This document shows positions 37,314-47,557 of a stretch of DNA of 64,000 bases, one piece after another. The translations under genes and the position numbers were made by a program. The notes under the pieces were generated by a model. That model did not search any database. It was given only the letters and a program-made list of their open reading frames with translations, and was not told the DNA's origin. Origin of the DNA: Providencia rettgeri (GTDB taxonomy: Bacteria; Pseudomonadota; Gammaproteobacteria; Enterobacterales; Enterobacteriaceae); NCBI RefSeq assembly GCF_013255915.1, contig NZ_CP053896.1:992001-1056000 (forward strand), read 5' to 3'. Position 1 is the first letter of the stretch. Each line of letters opens with the position of its first letter.

Positions 37314-37811
37314 ATGTTTTACATTATCGGTCCAAGAGGTTCGGGTAAAACCACAATTGGTAAAAAATTTGCAGAATCTAAAGGTTATCAATTTGTTGAT
37401 ACAGATAAATTGATTTTAGAAAAAGCGGGAAAAAGTATCGCAGAAATTGTTGAACAGCACGGGTGGGATTACTTTCGCCAGCTAGAGACTGACGTCCTTA
37501 AGTCGATTACGCAAAGCGATATGATTGTTTCAACTGGTGGGGGGCTTGTTCTTGCAGAAGAAAATCAGCAAATTATGCGTAATAACGGCACCGTGATTTA
37601 CTTAAATACCCACCCTGAAGTTTTAGCAAAACGCCTCGCTGCGGAACCGCAAGCGGATCAGCGACCAAGTTTGACAGGAAAATCTTTAGTTGAAGAAATT
37701 GAAGAAGTAATGCAACAAAGGGAGCCTATCTACCGTGCGACAGCACATCATATTATTGATGCGGCGCAGCCTGTCGACGACATCATCGCACAACTTAATG
37801 ATTTAACTTAA
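37314..37811 (+). CDS. aroL: Shikimate kinase II
   Basis: AroL phosphorylates shikimate with ATP in the common aromatic pathway. The 165-residue protein has the P-loop G-P-R-G-S-G-K-T at 6-13, F-V-D-T-D (shikimate and Mg2+ contacts), S-T-G-G-G-L-V-L and the lid region R-P-S-L-T-G-K. It resembles AroL more than AroK (V-Y-L-N-T, E-E-I-E-E-V-x-x-Q-R-E-P-x-Y-R). A single gene, separated from aas by 140 bases with no visible terminator. Confidence 0.93.
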   Translation: MFYIIGPRGSGKTTIGKKFAESKGYQFVDTDKLILEKAGKSIAEIVEQHGWDYFRQLETDVLKSITQSDMIVSTGGGLVLAEENQQIMRNNGTVIYLNTHPEVLAKRLAAEPQADQRPSLTGKSLVEEIEEVMQQREPIYRATAHHIIDAAQPVDDIIAQLNDLT

Positions 37812-37951
37812 ACTCATGAGTGATAAGCCAGCGGTGTTTTCGGAATATACTAATTAGAGTAAAGGGAGTAGCTCAGTAAGATAGAAGTCACTAAAGGTAT
37901 AGTCGTATCACACTAATATATAAAAATATAATCATAGTATAGGGACTCATT

Positions 37952-40099
37952 ATGTTGGCAAAGATAGTCAAAACAGTACTTAAATTTTTGTTTCGCGTAC
38001 AAGTTATTGGCGACGCGAAAGAATTTAATCAAGATAAATGCTTAATTACGCCCAATCATGTTTCTTTCCTAGATGGTGTATTAATCGCACTTTTTTTGCC
38101 TGTCAAACCTGTATTTGCTGTTTATTCAACATTTGCCACACCGAAAATGGTGAAGCGCCTTAAGCCCTATGCGGATATTGTCCCTCTTGATCCTGCCAAC
38201 CCTCTAGGTATTCGTCATCTAGTTAAAGAGGTAGAAAAAGGGCGCCCAATAGTTATTTTCCCAGAAGGCCGAATTTCGGTTCATGGCTCTTTAATGAAAA
38301 TATACGAAGGCGCAGCTTTTGTGGCAGCAAAGTCAGAAGCAAAAGTTGTTCCTATTCGTATAGAAGGTGCACAATATAGCCATTTTGGGCGGCTGAAAGG
38401 AATTTTTCCATTAAAATGGTTCCCGAAGATCACATTGCATATCTTGCCAGCACAAGAAATTCCAATGCCAGAAGCTCCTAGAGCGGTAGAGCGTCGTGCT
38501 CTGGCTGGTGAAAATCTGTACCAAATCATGAAGTCCGCACGTATGTCTTGTTTACCACAAGTCACATTAGTTGAAGAATTTATTCAAAGTGTTCAGTTTT
38601 TTGGGCGCCGCACGCCTTGTATTGAAGACATCGCATTTAAAGAGGATTCATATCAATCTCTATTGAAAAAAACCTTAGGGGTTGGTCGTATTATTGAACG
38701 CTATACTCATGAAAATGAAAGAGTTGGCCTATTATTGCCAAATGCGACAGTCACCGCAGCCGCGATTTTTGGCGCTTTAATGAGAGGCCGAGTACCTGCC
38801 ATGCTTAATTACACTGCGGGCAGTCACGGTATTAGTAACGCTTTAAAAGCTTCAGCAGCGAAAGTGGTCTTTACTTCCCGCCAATTTTTGGAAAAAGGCA
38901 ACTTGACGCATATTCCAGAACAAGTGCCAGAAGCAAGTTGGATTTACCTTGAAGATTTAAAAGACACGGTAACATGGCAAGATAAAATATGGATTATTAA
39001 GCACTTATTTAATCCTAAAAAAGCCATTATTCCCCGAAAACCGTCCGATGAAGCGATTGTTTTATTCACATCCGGCTCGGAAGGTACACCGAAAGGTGTT
39101 GTCCACAGCCATGCCAGTTTAATGGCAAACGTAGAACAAATTAAAACGATCGCTGATTTTACACCTCGTGACCGTTTTATGTCGTCACTTCCATTATTTC
39201 ACGCATTTGGTTTGACGGTTGGCTTATTTATCCCTCTATTTTCAGGTAGCCGAGTTTTCCTTTATCCAAGCCCATTACATTACCGGATCATTCCTGAATT
39301 AGTCTATGACAAAAACTGTACGGTATTATTTGGAACATCAACCTTTTTAGGTAACTACGCACGATTTGCTCATCAGTATGATTTTGCACGTTTGCGTTAT
39401 GTGGTTGCGGGCGCAGAAAAATTATCAGATAAAACCAAAAAAATCTGGTTCGATAAATTTGGCATCCGAATTCTTGAAGGCTATGGGGTAACTGAGTGTG
39501 CACCTATTGTTTCAATTAATGTGCCAATGGCCGCTAAAGAAGGCTCTGTAGGGCAAATTTTACCCGAAATGGAAGCGCGAATTATCCCCATTTCTGGTAT
39601 TGAACAAGGTGGTAAATTACAGCTTAAAGGCCCAAATATCATGAAAGGGTATTTGCGTGTGGAAGCGCCTGGGGTACTTGAAACACCACGAGCTGAAAAT
39701 GCACAAGGTGAAATAGAGGAAGGTTGGTACGACACAGGTGATATCGTTGAATTAGATCATAAAAATTTCTGTACGATAAAAGGCCGTGTTAAACGTTTTG
39801 CTAAACTTGCGGGTGAAATGGTTTCTCTCGAAAGTATTGAGCAAATGGTGGCATCTCTTTCTCCTAATGCAAATCACGGTGTGGTTACAAAGCCAGATAG
39901 CAGTAAAGGTGAAGCGCTTGTTTTGTTCACAACAGATAAAGAACTAGACCGTAGCGCATTATCCAGCGCAGCCAAGAGCAAAGGGTTAACCGAGTTAGCG
40001 GTTCCACGTGATATTCGTTTTGTTAAAGAATTGCCAGTACTAGGTAGTGGTAAAACGGATTTTGTCACATTAAAGCAAATGGCATTAAAGGATGAATAA
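37952..40099 (+). CDS. aas: Bifunctional 2-acyl-GPE acyltransferase / acyl-ACP synthetase
   Basis: Aas re-acylates lysophosphatidylethanolamine using ACP-bound fatty acids that it activates itself. The 715-residue protein has an N-terminal PlsC-type acyltransferase domain with N-H-V-S-F-L-D-G (HxxxxD) and F-P-E-G-R-I-S, then an AMP-binding ligase domain with [12 protein letters not shown] near residue 372 and G-Y-G-V-T-E-C-A-P. The stop overlaps the region just before lplT; the two work together in lysophospholipid recycling. Confidence 0.95.
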   Translation: MLAKIVKTVLKFLFRVQVIGDAKEFNQDKCLITPNHVSFLDGVLIALFLPVKPVFAVYSTFATPKMVKRLKPYADIVPLDPANPLGIRHLVKEVEKGRPIVIFPEGRISVHGSLMKIYEGAAFVAAKSEAKVVPIRIEGAQYSHFGRLKGIFPLKWFPKITLHILPAQEIPMPEAPRAVERRALAGENLYQIMKSARMSCLPQVTLVEEFIQSVQFFGRRTPCIEDIAFKEDSYQSLLKKTLGVGRIIERYTHENERVGLLLPNATVTAAAIFGALMRGRVPAMLNYTAGSHGISNALKASAAKVVFTSRQFLEKGNLTHIPEQVPEASWIYLEDLKDTVTWQDKIWIIKHLFNPKKAIIPRKPSDEAIVLFTSGSEGTPKGVVHSHASLMANVEQIKTIADFTPRDRFMSSLPLFHAFGLTVGLFIPLFSGSRVFLYPSPLHYRIIPELVYDKNCTVLFGTSTFLGNYARFAHQYDFARLRYVVAGAEKLSDKTKKIWFDKFGIRILEGYGVTECAPIVSINVPMAAKEGSVGQILPEMEARIIPISGIEQGGKLQLKGPNIMKGYLRVEAPGVLETPRAENAQGEIEEGWYDTGDIVELDHKNFCTIKGRVKRFAKLAGEMVSLESIEQMVASLSPNANHGVVTKPDSSKGEALVLFTTDKELDRSALSSAAKSKGLTELAVPRDIRFVKELPVLGSGKTDFVTLKQMALKDE

Positions 40100-40100
40100 C

Positions 40101-41303
40101 ATGCAAGAGAATGCGTCCAATGTACCGTTAATGAGCAGAGGAATGAAAGCAGTACTCGCTTCACAGTTTCTTTCTGCATTTGCAGATAATGCTTTATTAT
40201 TTGCCATATTAGCCCAACTTAAAGCCGAGTTTTATCCTGAATGGAGTCATCCTATCTTACAAATGGTGTTTGTTTTCACTTACATCGTTTTAGCGCCATT
40301 TGTTGGGCAAATTGCAGATAGGTTCTCAAAGGGCCGAGTGATGTTGTTTTCTAACATCTTTAAGTTTATTGGGGCATTAGGGATTTGTTTTGGCCTAAAC
40401 CCATTCCTTTGCTATGGGTTAGTGGGAATCGGCGCTGCTTCATATTCACCAGCTAAATACGGTATTTTAGGTGAGCTCACTGGTGGAGATAACCTTGTTA
40501 AGGCCAATGGCGTTATGGAGGCTTCAACAATCGCAGCCATTTTAGTGGGATCGGTTGTCGGAGGAATGCTTTCCGATATTAACTTAATCTTAGCGTTAGG
40601 CACATGTGCTGTATTGTATGCGTTAGCCGTTATTGCGAATTTTTTCATCCCACACTTAGCTGCCGCGAGGCCTGGAAAAGGTTGGGATCTTAAACTGTTA
40701 ATTACTTCTTTTTTCAATGCCTGCCGGGTGCTATGGGCTAACCAAGAAAGCCGTTTTTCACTAGTTGGAACCAGCTTGTTCTGGGGGGCTGGGGTAACGC
40801 TGCGTTTTCTGCTCGTTGCATGGGTGCCTGTGGCATTGGGATTACAAGACAACACAACGCCGACTATTTTAAATGCGATGGTTGCCGTGGGAATAGTTGC
40901 AGGAGCCGGGCTTGCTGCCAAGTTTATTACCTTAAAAACGGTTTATCGCTGCATTCCTGCGGGGGTTATTATAGGTGTGATGGTGGTGTTACTTTCGTTG
41001 CAAACTAATATTATTCCATCCTATTTTATTTTAATCATCCTTGGGATCTTCGGCGGTTTGTTTGTTGTTCCGTTGAATGCATTATTGCAAGAAAAAGGGA
41101 AGGAAACCGTTGGAGCAGGGAATGCGATTGCAGTACAAAACTTAGGTGAAAATAGTGCAATGCTAATTATGTTAGGCTTGTACTCATTAGCAATTAAAGC
41201 AGGTTTGTCAGTTGTGAATGCCGGTATTGGTTTTGGTGCTGTATTCGCAATTGCGATTGCGGGTTTATGGGTTTGGGATCGCGCTCGTAAAAAAATGGCA
41301 TAA
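40101..41303 (+). CDS. lplT: Lysophospholipid transporter LplT
   Basis: LplT flips lysophospholipids across the inner membrane to Aas. A 400-residue major facilitator protein of about 12 helices, with [15 protein letters not shown] near the N terminus and [12 protein letters not shown] characteristic of LplT. Start chosen at ATG 40101, 9 bases from AAGGA; an ATG at 40092 overlapping the aas stop is the alternative. Confidence 0.94.
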   Translation: MQENASNVPLMSRGMKAVLASQFLSAFADNALLFAILAQLKAEFYPEWSHPILQMVFVFTYIVLAPFVGQIADRFSKGRVMLFSNIFKFIGALGICFGLNPFLCYGLVGIGAASYSPAKYGILGELTGGDNLVKANGVMEASTIAAILVGSVVGGMLSDINLILALGTCAVLYALAVIANFFIPHLAAARPGKGWDLKLLITSFFNACRVLWANQESRFSLVGTSLFWGAGVTLRFLLVAWVPVALGLQDNTTPTILNAMVAVGIVAGAGLAAKFITLKTVYRCIPAGVIIGVMVVLLSLQTNIIPSYFILIILGIFGGLFVVPLNALLQEKGKETVGAGNAIAVQNLGENSAMLIMLGLYSLAIKAGLSVVNAGIGFGAVFAIAIAGLWVWDRARKKMA

Positions 41304-41317
41304 AGGTAGATAACATC

Positions 41318-41821
41318 ATGATAGATGAGAAGCGGCTTGAAACTCTGAGTATTCAGGTTGGGCTGAAACTGAAAGAACAGGGTAAAACAGTCACAACCGC
41401 AGAGTCATGTACCGGGGGCTGGGTTGCCAAAGTTTTAACCGATATATCGGGTAGTTCAGATTACTTTCAGCGTGGCTTTGTGACATACAGTAATGAAGCA
41501 AAGCATCAAATGATCGGTGTTAAAGATGAGTCTTTACAGCAGTATGGCGCTGTAAGCCAACAAGTCGTTACTGAAATGGCGACAGGCGCTTTACAAGAAG
41601 CCTGTGCAGATTTTGCTGTTTCAGTTAGTGGAATAGCAGGCCCTGGGGGCGGTAGTGTAGAAAAACCTGTTGGTACAGTATGGTTTGGTTTTGCACAGAA
41701 ACAGGCAGACCAAACGGTATTAGTCACAACACAACATCAAGTGTTTCAAGGAAACAGAAATGAAGTTCGTTTTCAATCAACACTTTATATACTTGAAACA
41801 CTTTTAAAGCAGTTAAGTTAA
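41318..41821 (+). CDS. pncC: Nicotinamide-nucleotide amidase
   Basis: PncC (YgaD, CinA C-terminal domain type) deamidates NMN to nicotinate mononucleotide in pyridine salvage. The 167-residue protein has T-A-E-S-C-T-G-G near the N terminus, Y-S-N-E-A-K, and S-G-I-A-G-P-G-G-G-S-x-x-K-P-V-G-T-V. It precedes recA by 104 bases, as in E. coli. Confidence 0.94.
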   Translation: MIDEKRLETLSIQVGLKLKEQGKTVTTAESCTGGWVAKVLTDISGSSDYFQRGFVTYSNEAKHQMIGVKDESLQQYGAVSQQVVTEMATGALQEACADFAVSVSGIAGPGGGSVEKPVGTVWFGFAQKQADQTVLVTTQHQVFQGNRNEVRFQSTLYILETLLKQLS

Positions 41822-41829
41822 AAATCTTC

Positions 41830-41857
41830 TTGATACTGTATGATTATACAGTATAAT
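41830..41857 (+). promoter_or_regulatory. recA promoter with embedded LexA box
   Basis: -35 TTGATA (41830-41835) and -10 TATAAT (41852-41857) with a 16-base spacer. The spacer and flanks are the LexA box TACTGTATGATTATACAGTA at 41834-41853, which has the exact CTGT-N8-ACAG core and is nearly identical to E. coli recA. LexA bound here would block the polymerase. Confidence 0.93.
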
Positions 41858-41925
41858 TAATTTCAACAAACCGAATTCAATCGTTTTATTTGCAGTGGTC
41901 AAATCATTGCACTTAGGGAGTAAAC

Positions 41926-42993
41926 ATGGCTATTGATGAAAACAAACAAAAAGCACTTGCAGCAGCATTAGGCCAAATTGAAAAGCAATTTGGTAAAGGT
42001 TCCATTATGCGTCTTGGTGAAGACCGCTCTATGGATGTTGAAACTATCTCAACAGGCTCCTTATCCCTTGATGTTGCATTGGGTGCTGGTGGCTTGCCAC
42101 TAGGTCGTATTGTTGAAATCTACGGCCCTGAATCTTCAGGTAAAACAACACTAACTCTGCAAGTTATTGCTGCAGCGCAACGTAGTGGTAAAACATGTGC
42201 TTTCATCGATGCTGAACACGCTTTAGACCCTATCTATGCTAAAAAATTAGGCGTTGATATCGATAACTTACTATGTTCTCAACCGGACACCGGTGAGCAA
42301 GCGCTAGAAATTTGTGATGCATTAACTCGCTCAGGTGCGGTTGATGTGATCATCGTTGACTCCGTTGCTGCATTAACACCAAAAGCTGAAATTGAAGGTG
42401 AAATTGGTGATTCACATATGGGCCTAGCTGCTCGTATGATGAGCCAAGCAATGCGTAAGTTAGCTGGTAACTTAAAAACATCTAATACCTTACTGATCTT
42501 TATCAACCAAATTCGTATGAAGATTGGTGTTATGTTTGGTAACCCAGAAACAACAACAGGTGGTAATGCATTAAAATTCTACGCATCTGTTCGTTTAGAC
42601 ATCCGCCGTATTGGTGCTGTTAAAAATGGCGAAGAAATCATCGGTAGTGAAACTCGCGTTAAAGTGGTAAAAAACAAAGTTGCAGCACCGTTCAAACAAG
42701 CTGAATTCCAAATTTTGTATGGTGAAGGTATTAATACCTTCGGCGAGCTAATTGACTTAGGTGTAAAACATAAGTTAATTGAAAAAGCAGGGGCTTGGTA
42801 TAGTTATAACGGCGATAAAATTGGCCAAGGTAAAGCTAACTCAACAAATTATTTAAAAGAGCACCCTGAAGTCGCTCAAGAAATTGATACCAAACTGCGT
42901 GAAATGTTATTGAATCATACTGGTGAATTTAGTAGTGCAGCAACAGACTTTATCAGTGATGCTGATGAAGAAGAAACACCAGAAGAATTTTAA
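41926..42993 (+). CDS. recA: Recombinase A
   Basis: RecA forms filaments on single-stranded DNA, performs strand exchange and triggers LexA autocleavage. 355 residues: N-terminal oligomerisation helix, Walker A G-P-E-S-S-G-K-T at 66-73, Walker [11 protein letters not shown], the L1/L2 loops including [12 protein letters not shown], and an acidic C-terminal tail ([11 protein letters not shown]). The E. coli recX gene that should follow is absent. Confidence 0.99.
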   Translation: MAIDENKQKALAAALGQIEKQFGKGSIMRLGEDRSMDVETISTGSLSLDVALGAGGLPLGRIVEIYGPESSGKTTLTLQVIAAAQRSGKTCAFIDAEHALDPIYAKKLGVDIDNLLCSQPDTGEQALEICDALTRSGAVDVIIVDSVAALTPKAEIEGEIGDSHMGLAARMMSQAMRKLAGNLKTSNTLLIFINQIRMKIGVMFGNPETTTGGNALKFYASVRLDIRRIGAVKNGEEIIGSETRVKVVKNKVAAPFKQAEFQILYGEGINTFGELIDLGVKHKLIEKAGAWYSYNGDKIGQGKANSTNYLKEHPEVAQEIDTKLREMLLNHTGEFSSAATDFISDADEEETPEEF

Positions 42994-43026
42994 TTTTAAT
43001 CTAATTAATTGATTAACAAGTAAATT

Positions 43027-43066
43027 ATAGGCGCTCCGATGATGTGGTGGCGCCTATTTTATTTTT
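43027..43066 (+). terminator. Intrinsic terminator of recA
   Basis: ATAGGCGC at 43027-43034 pairs with GCGCCTAT at 43050-43057, followed by TTTATTTTT. Confidence 0.85.
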
Positions 43067-43319
43067 AACCTATTACATTAATAGTTTATTGAACAGTTTT
43101 TCTGTGGAAAAATACACCAGTGCAAGGTATAAACATACTTTCAGAAAATATCTAGACGCTTTACAATGAAAGCTGCGAATGGATGTATCTATATTTTACT
43201 TCTGCACAAAGAGACTTTATCTTATCAGTCACTTTTTAATCGGAGAGTTGATTAGAGGTGATGTTACATTCCATCTCAACAATTCGTAATTCTGTTTCCA
43301 GCTTGATATCGGGATAAAT
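43067..43319. other. recA-alaS intergenic region without recX
   Basis: No open reading frame with RecX character exists in the gap between recA and alaS on either strand. No regulatory site other than the recA terminator could be identified. Confidence 0.5.
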
Positions 43320-45947
43320 ATGAGTAAAAGCACCGCTGAGATCCGTCAAGCGTTTCTCGACTTTTTTCATACAAAAGGTCATCAAGTGGTCTCTAGTAGT
43401 TCACTAGTGCCAAATAATGACCCTACACTATTGTTCACAAACGCAGGGATGAACCAGTTCAAAGATGTATTTCTTGGTCTGGATAAAAGAGCATATTCCC
43501 GAGCGACAACCGCGCAACGCTGTGTGCGTGCAGGTGGTAAACATAACGACTTAGAAAATGTAGGCTATACTGCCCGCCACCATACATTTTTTGAAATGTT
43601 AGGCAATTTTAGCTTTGGCGATTACTTTAAGCATGATGCTATCCGTTTTGCTTGGGAGTTATTGACTAGCGAAGAATGGTTTAACTTACCAAAAGAAAGG
43701 TTGTGGGTGACCGTTTACGCAACTGACGATGAAGCTTATGATATCTGGAATAAAGAAATTGGTATTCCAGTTGAGCGTATTATTCGTATTGGTGATAACA
43801 AGGGCGCACCATATGCGTCAGATAACTTCTGGCAAATGGGTGATACCGGTCCCTGTGGCCCATGTACCGAGATTTTCTATGATCACGGTGACCATATATG
43901 GGGGGGGCCTCCAGGAAGCCCAGAAGAAGACGGTGACCGCTATATTGAAATTTGGAATTTAGTCTTCATGCAATTTAACCGTCAGTCTGACGGGACAATG
44001 GAGCCTCTACCAAAACCTTCAGTTGACACAGGAATGGGCTTAGAGCGTATTTCTGCGGTATTGCAGCACGTTAATTCAAACTATGAAATTGATATCTTCC
44101 GTGACCTTATTGCTGCGGCAGCTAAAGCAACAGGTGCGACGGATTTAGAGAATAAATCATTACGCGTTATTGCTGACCACATTCGTTCTTGTGCATTCCT
44201 TGTCAGTGATGGTGTTATTCCATCAAATGAAGGTCGTGGTTATGTTCTGCGTCGTATTATTCGACGTGCTGTTCGTCACGGTTATATGCTTGGTGCCAAA
44301 GACACTTTCTTCTACAAATTAGTCGCGCCATTGATTAAAGTCATGGGGCCTGCGGCCGATGAACTTGCACGCCAGCAAGCTATGGTTGAAAAAGTTCTCA
44401 AGACCGAAGAAGAGCAATTTGCACGCACGTTAGAACGCGGTCTTCAATTATTAGATGAAGAACTTGCTTCACTGAAAGGGGATACTCTGGATGGTGAAGC
44501 GGCATTCCGCTTATATGACACCTATGGCTTCCCAATCGATTTAACGGCAGATGTTTGCCGTGAGCGCAATATTAAAGTCGACGAAGAAGGTTTTGAGCGG
44601 GCGATGGAAGACCAGCGTCGTCGTGCGCGCGAATCCAGTGGTTTTGGTGCGGATTATAACTCTTTAATTAAAGTTGATAAGCGTAGTGAATTCTCCGGTT
44701 ATCAATATGATGAGCAACAAGCCACTATTACTGCATTATATAAAGATGGCCAACCTGTAGACAGTTTGAATGCGGGTGAAGAAGGCTTAGTTATACTAGA
44801 TAAAACTGCATTTTATGCAGAGTCTGGTGGGCAAGTCGGTGATACTGGTTACTTAAATAATGACAATGCGAGCTTTAAAGTCACTGATACACAAAAATAT
44901 GGTCAAGCAATTGGGCATATTGGGAAGGTAGAGGCGGGTTCACTGGTTGTTAACCATAGAATTACCGCTTTTGTGGATAGCTCTAGACGTGATGCGATCC
45001 GTTTAAATCACTCAGCAACACACTTACTGCATGCGGCATTACGCCAAGTATTAGGCGACCATGTTTCTCAAAAGGGTTCATTGGTTAATGACAAATACTT
45101 GCGTTTTGACTTCTCTCATTTTGAAGCGATGACACAAGAGCAACTACGTCAAGTAGAAGATATTGTGAATGCACAAATCCGTAAAAACTCAGAAATTGAA
45201 ACTGAACTGATGGATTTAGAAGGCGCTAAAGCAAAAGGTGCTATGGCATTATTCGGTGAAAAATATGAGGAACGTGTACGTGTTCTGAGTATGGGTGATT
45301 TTTCTATCGAGTTATGTGGTGGTACACATGCGCGTCGTACAGGAGATATTGGTTTATTCCGTATCTTGAGTGAATCTGGTACGGCTGCAGGTGTTCGTCG
45401 TATTGAAGCGACTACAGGCTCAATGGCGATTGAAAGCATTCACAATCAGTCAGAGCAACTTTCAGCAATTGCACACTTAGTGAAAGGTGATATTAATAGT
45501 CTTGTCGAGAAAGTAAAAGCGGCGTTAGACAAATCTCGCCAACTCGAAAAAGAAATTGTGCAACTAAAAGATCAACAAGCATCTCAAGAAAGTGCTTCAC
45601 TAAGTAGCAAAGCGAAAGACGTGAAAGGCATCAAATTATTAGTCACTCAATTAGCGGATACTGATCCTAAGTTGTTGAGAACTATGGTTGATGACCTTAA
45701 AAATCAGTTGAAATCAGCGATTATCGTGCTTTCAACAACAAGTGGTGATAAAGTCAGTATGATCGTTGGGGTAACTAATGATTTGACTGCTAAAGTTAAA
45801 GCAGGGGACTTAATTTCCTATATTGCAAGTCAGGTAGGTGGTAAAGGTGGCGGTCGCCCAGACATGGCTCAAGCGGGAGGTACTGACGTTAGCGCATTAC
45901 CTGCTGCTATGGCAAGTGTCGAAGAATGGGTTGAAGCGCGTCTGTAA
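43320..45947 (+). CDS. alaS: Alanyl-tRNA synthetase
   Basis: AlaS charges tRNA-Ala. 875 residues in the standard order: class II catalytic core ([15 protein letters not shown]), tRNA-recognition helices, the editing domain with H-S-A-T-H-L-L-H and C-G-G-T-H zinc ligands, and the C-terminal DHHA1 domain ([15 protein letters not shown]). Upstream of csrA as in E. coli. Confidence 0.98.
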   Translation: MSKSTAEIRQAFLDFFHTKGHQVVSSSSLVPNNDPTLLFTNAGMNQFKDVFLGLDKRAYSRATTAQRCVRAGGKHNDLENVGYTARHHTFFEMLGNFSFGDYFKHDAIRFAWELLTSEEWFNLPKERLWVTVYATDDEAYDIWNKEIGIPVERIIRIGDNKGAPYASDNFWQMGDTGPCGPCTEIFYDHGDHIWGGPPGSPEEDGDRYIEIWNLVFMQFNRQSDGTMEPLPKPSVDTGMGLERISAVLQHVNSNYEIDIFRDLIAAAAKATGATDLENKSLRVIADHIRSCAFLVSDGVIPSNEGRGYVLRRIIRRAVRHGYMLGAKDTFFYKLVAPLIKVMGPAADELARQQAMVEKVLKTEEEQFARTLERGLQLLDEELASLKGDTLDGEAAFRLYDTYGFPIDLTADVCRERNIKVDEEGFERAMEDQRRRARESSGFGADYNSLIKVDKRSEFSGYQYDEQQATITALYKDGQPVDSLNAGEEGLVILDKTAFYAESGGQVGDTGYLNNDNASFKVTDTQKYGQAIGHIGKVEAGSLVVNHRITAFVDSSRRDAIRLNHSATHLLHAALRQVLGDHVSQKGSLVNDKYLRFDFSHFEAMTQEQLRQVEDIVNAQIRKNSEIETELMDLEGAKAKGAMALFGEKYEERVRVLSMGDFSIELCGGTHARRTGDIGLFRILSESGTAAGVRRIEATTGSMAIESIHNQSEQLSAIAHLVKGDINSLVEKVKAALDKSRQLEKEIVQLKDQQASQESASLSSKAKDVKGIKLLVTQLADTDPKLLRTMVDDLKNQLKSAIIVLSTTSGDKVSMIVGVTNDLTAKVKAGDLISYIASQVGGKGGGRPDMAQAGGTDVSALPAAMASVEEWVEARL

Positions 45948-45955
45948 GCACTTAC

Positions 45956-45990
45956 AAAGTTGCCTCATTAAAATATGAGGCAACTTTAAT
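45956..45990 (+). terminator. Terminator of alaS
   Basis: AAAGTTGCCTCAT at 45956-45968 and ATGAGGCAACTTT at 45975-45987 form a perfect 13-base-pair stem with a 6-base loop; the T-run is the end of the stem itself. Confidence 0.75.
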
Positions 45991-46174
45991 CTGTTGCGGC
46001 ATTGTTAATGTATCGTTTGTAGTGCTATATTTTGCTTGTAAATAATTAGAATGCTTGTATTGATGGCATCAATGCTTTAGGTGAATGTCATTGCTTTACG
46101 TTTTCACGGTGTGTGATGGACAATAGCGGGGATACCTAGAGACCCGACTCTTTTAATATTTCAAGGAGCAAAGA

Positions 46175-46360
46175 ATGCTTATTCTGACTCGTCGAGTTGG
46201 TGAAACACTCATGATAGGCGATGAGGTAACAGTTACTGTATTGGGTGTCAAAGGCAACCAAGTTCGTATTGGTGTTAATGCCCCAAAAGAAGTTTCTGTT
46301 CACCGTGAAGAAATTTATCAACGGATCCAGGCTGAAAAGACTCAACCAGATAATCAATAA
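46175..46360 (+). CDS. csrA: Carbon storage regulator CsrA
   Basis: CsrA is a homodimeric RNA-binding protein that binds GGA motifs in mRNA leaders and controls carbon storage, motility and biofilm. The 61-residue sequence begins [11 protein letters not shown] and includes [19 protein letters not shown], including the key Arg in the C-terminal strand. ATG follows AAGGAGCAAAG. Placed before the tRNA cluster as in E. coli. Confidence 0.98.
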   Translation: MLILTRRVGETLMIGDEVTVTVLGVKGNQVRIGVNAPKEVSVHREEIYQRIQAEKTQPDNQ

Positions 46361-46712
46361 TAATGAATAAGCGTCCAATGATTGATCACACAGCAAGAAT
46401 GGGCGCTTGTCTTACTCGCATTATTTCTAATAAATATCCTTTCGTTTTTATAATTCTCTAGCATCAAACTCATTTTATTGTTTAGTCTTCGGTTCTCTTT
46501 TACAAAATCTTGTTTTCCTTTGTATGAAATATAGGCTAATCAATCCAGTGAGCTTATTTTTATTCACTTATAGAATAATTTTTTTTCTGTATTTTTGATT
46601 ATAAAGTTAGTGCCATAAGGGCTGAAAAATATCTTTTTCGGTGTTAAACTAAGCATCTTGCTTGTGAAATGTGCAAACAGACAACGGAATGCAAAAAGTT
46701 TGGAAAAATTGT
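46361..46712. other. Intergenic region between csrA and the tRNA promoter
   Basis: A weak hairpin after csrA (AAGCGTCC near 46368 with GGGCGCTT near 46401, including a G-U pair) may act as its terminator. The remainder is AT-rich with nothing recognisable. Confidence 0.4.
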
Positions 46713-46747
46713 TTGACTTCTAAGTCTAGGAAAGTAATATGTGCGCC
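46713..46747 (+). promoter_or_regulatory. Promoter of the serV-arg tRNA cluster
   Basis: -35 TTGACT (46713-46718), 16-base spacer, -10 TAATAT (46735-46740), followed by the GC-rich discriminator GTGCGCC typical of stringently controlled stable-RNA promoters. Confidence 0.8.
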
Positions 46748-46796
46748 ACACAGCAACGAGATGTTTGAAAAAACAAATCGTGTGTAACTAAAATAT

Positions 46797-46889
46797 GGTG
46801 AGGTGGCCGAGAGGCTGAAGGCGCTCCCCTGCTAAGGGAGTATGCGGTCAAAAGCTGCATCGAGGGTTCGAATCCCTCCCTCACCGCCA
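46797..46889 (+). tRNA. serV: tRNA-Ser (anticodon GCT)
   Basis: A 93-base class II tRNA. Acceptor arms GGTGAGG and CCTCACC pair, the anticodon loop reads CT-GCT-AA, the long variable arm is present, and CCA is encoded. Nearly identical to E. coli serV, which also follows csrA. Confidence 0.98.
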
Positions 46890-46900
46890 TTTTAGATTAT

Positions 46901-46977
46901 GCATCCGTAGCTCAGCTGGATAGAGTACTCGGCTACGAACCGAGCGGTCGGAGGTTCGAATCCTCCCGGATGCACCA
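46901..46977 (+). tRNA. argV: tRNA-Arg (anticodon ACG), copy 1
   Basis: 77 bases, acceptor GCATCCG pairing with CGGATGC, anticodon loop CT-ACG-AA, T-loop GTTCGAATC, encoded CCA. A34 is normally edited to inosine so that CGU, CGC and CGA are read. The gene symbol follows the E. coli cluster and is interchangeable among the identical copies. Confidence 0.97.
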
Positions 46978-47115
46978 TATTTAACCCTATGAGAGAATCT
47001 GATGGGGTTTTGTTTTGGTTTTAGCAACCAAACAAAGCAGTAACTAAGAAGTTGATTTATAGAAGTAGAAGTTGATAAAGAAGTTTGAGAGAGCAGCACA
47101 TCTTGCATTAAGTAT

Positions 47116-47192
47116 GCATCCGTAGCTCAGCTGGATAGAGTACTCGGCTACGAACCGAGCGGTCGGAGGTTCGAATCCTCCCGGATGCACCA
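47116..47192 (+). tRNA. argY: tRNA-Arg (anticodon ACG), copy 2
   Basis: Identical in all 77 bases to copy 1. The spacer from copy 1 (138 bases) differs from the other spacers. Confidence 0.97.
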
Positions 47193-47286
47193 TCTCTTAG
47201 CTAATAATTTAGCATATCAATAATACCTTTTAATTTAACTCAGAAAAGTTATTGAGAATGTATCGATTTCAAATCGAATGAATTTT

Positions 47287-47363
47287 GCATCCGTAGCTCA
47301 GCTGGATAGAGTACTCGGCTACGAACCGAGCGGTCGGAGGTTCGAATCCTCCCGGATGCACCA
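47287..47363 (+). tRNA. argZ: tRNA-Arg (anticodon ACG), copy 3
   Basis: Identical to the two preceding copies and followed directly by an intrinsic terminator, so it is the last tRNA of the transcript. Confidence 0.97.
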
Positions 47364-47371
47364 TCTTTAAG

Positions 47372-47397
47372 AAACTCCTCATTCGAGGAGTTTTTTT
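47372..47397 (+). terminator. Terminator of the tRNA operon
   Basis: AAACTCCTC at 47372-47380 and GAGGAGTTT at 47385-47393 with a 4-base loop, followed by further T residues. Confidence 0.9.
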
Positions 47398-47557
47398 GCC
47401 TAAAATTACCATTCATAAAATTAATTAAATCGTATTTTCTATACCTCTTTGATTTATTCCCTCATAAACCACACATCTAGACAGCGACAATTTATGTGAT
47501 TTAAGCTAAAGTAATTGCCTTAATAAAATAAATTAACATCACAGGCGGGAGGTCGAC

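Noticed and set aside
40412-40921. 169-codon minus-strand open frame opposite lplT
   Set aside because: Shadow of the hydrophobic lplT coding sequence; composition unlike a real protein here.
46881-47108. Open frame on the minus strand across tRNA genes
   Set aside because: It lies over tRNA-Arg sequence; no ribosome-binding site or plausible protein.
46901-47363. CRISPR-like array from repeated 77-base units
   Set aside because: The repeats are tRNA-Arg genes with spacers of 138 and 94 bases, not CRISPR repeats; no CRISPR array was seen anywhere in the window.
46797-47363. Prophage or island attachment site at the tRNA cluster
   Set aside because: No integrase or partial tRNA repeat is found beside the genes; the region continues into the normal gshA.
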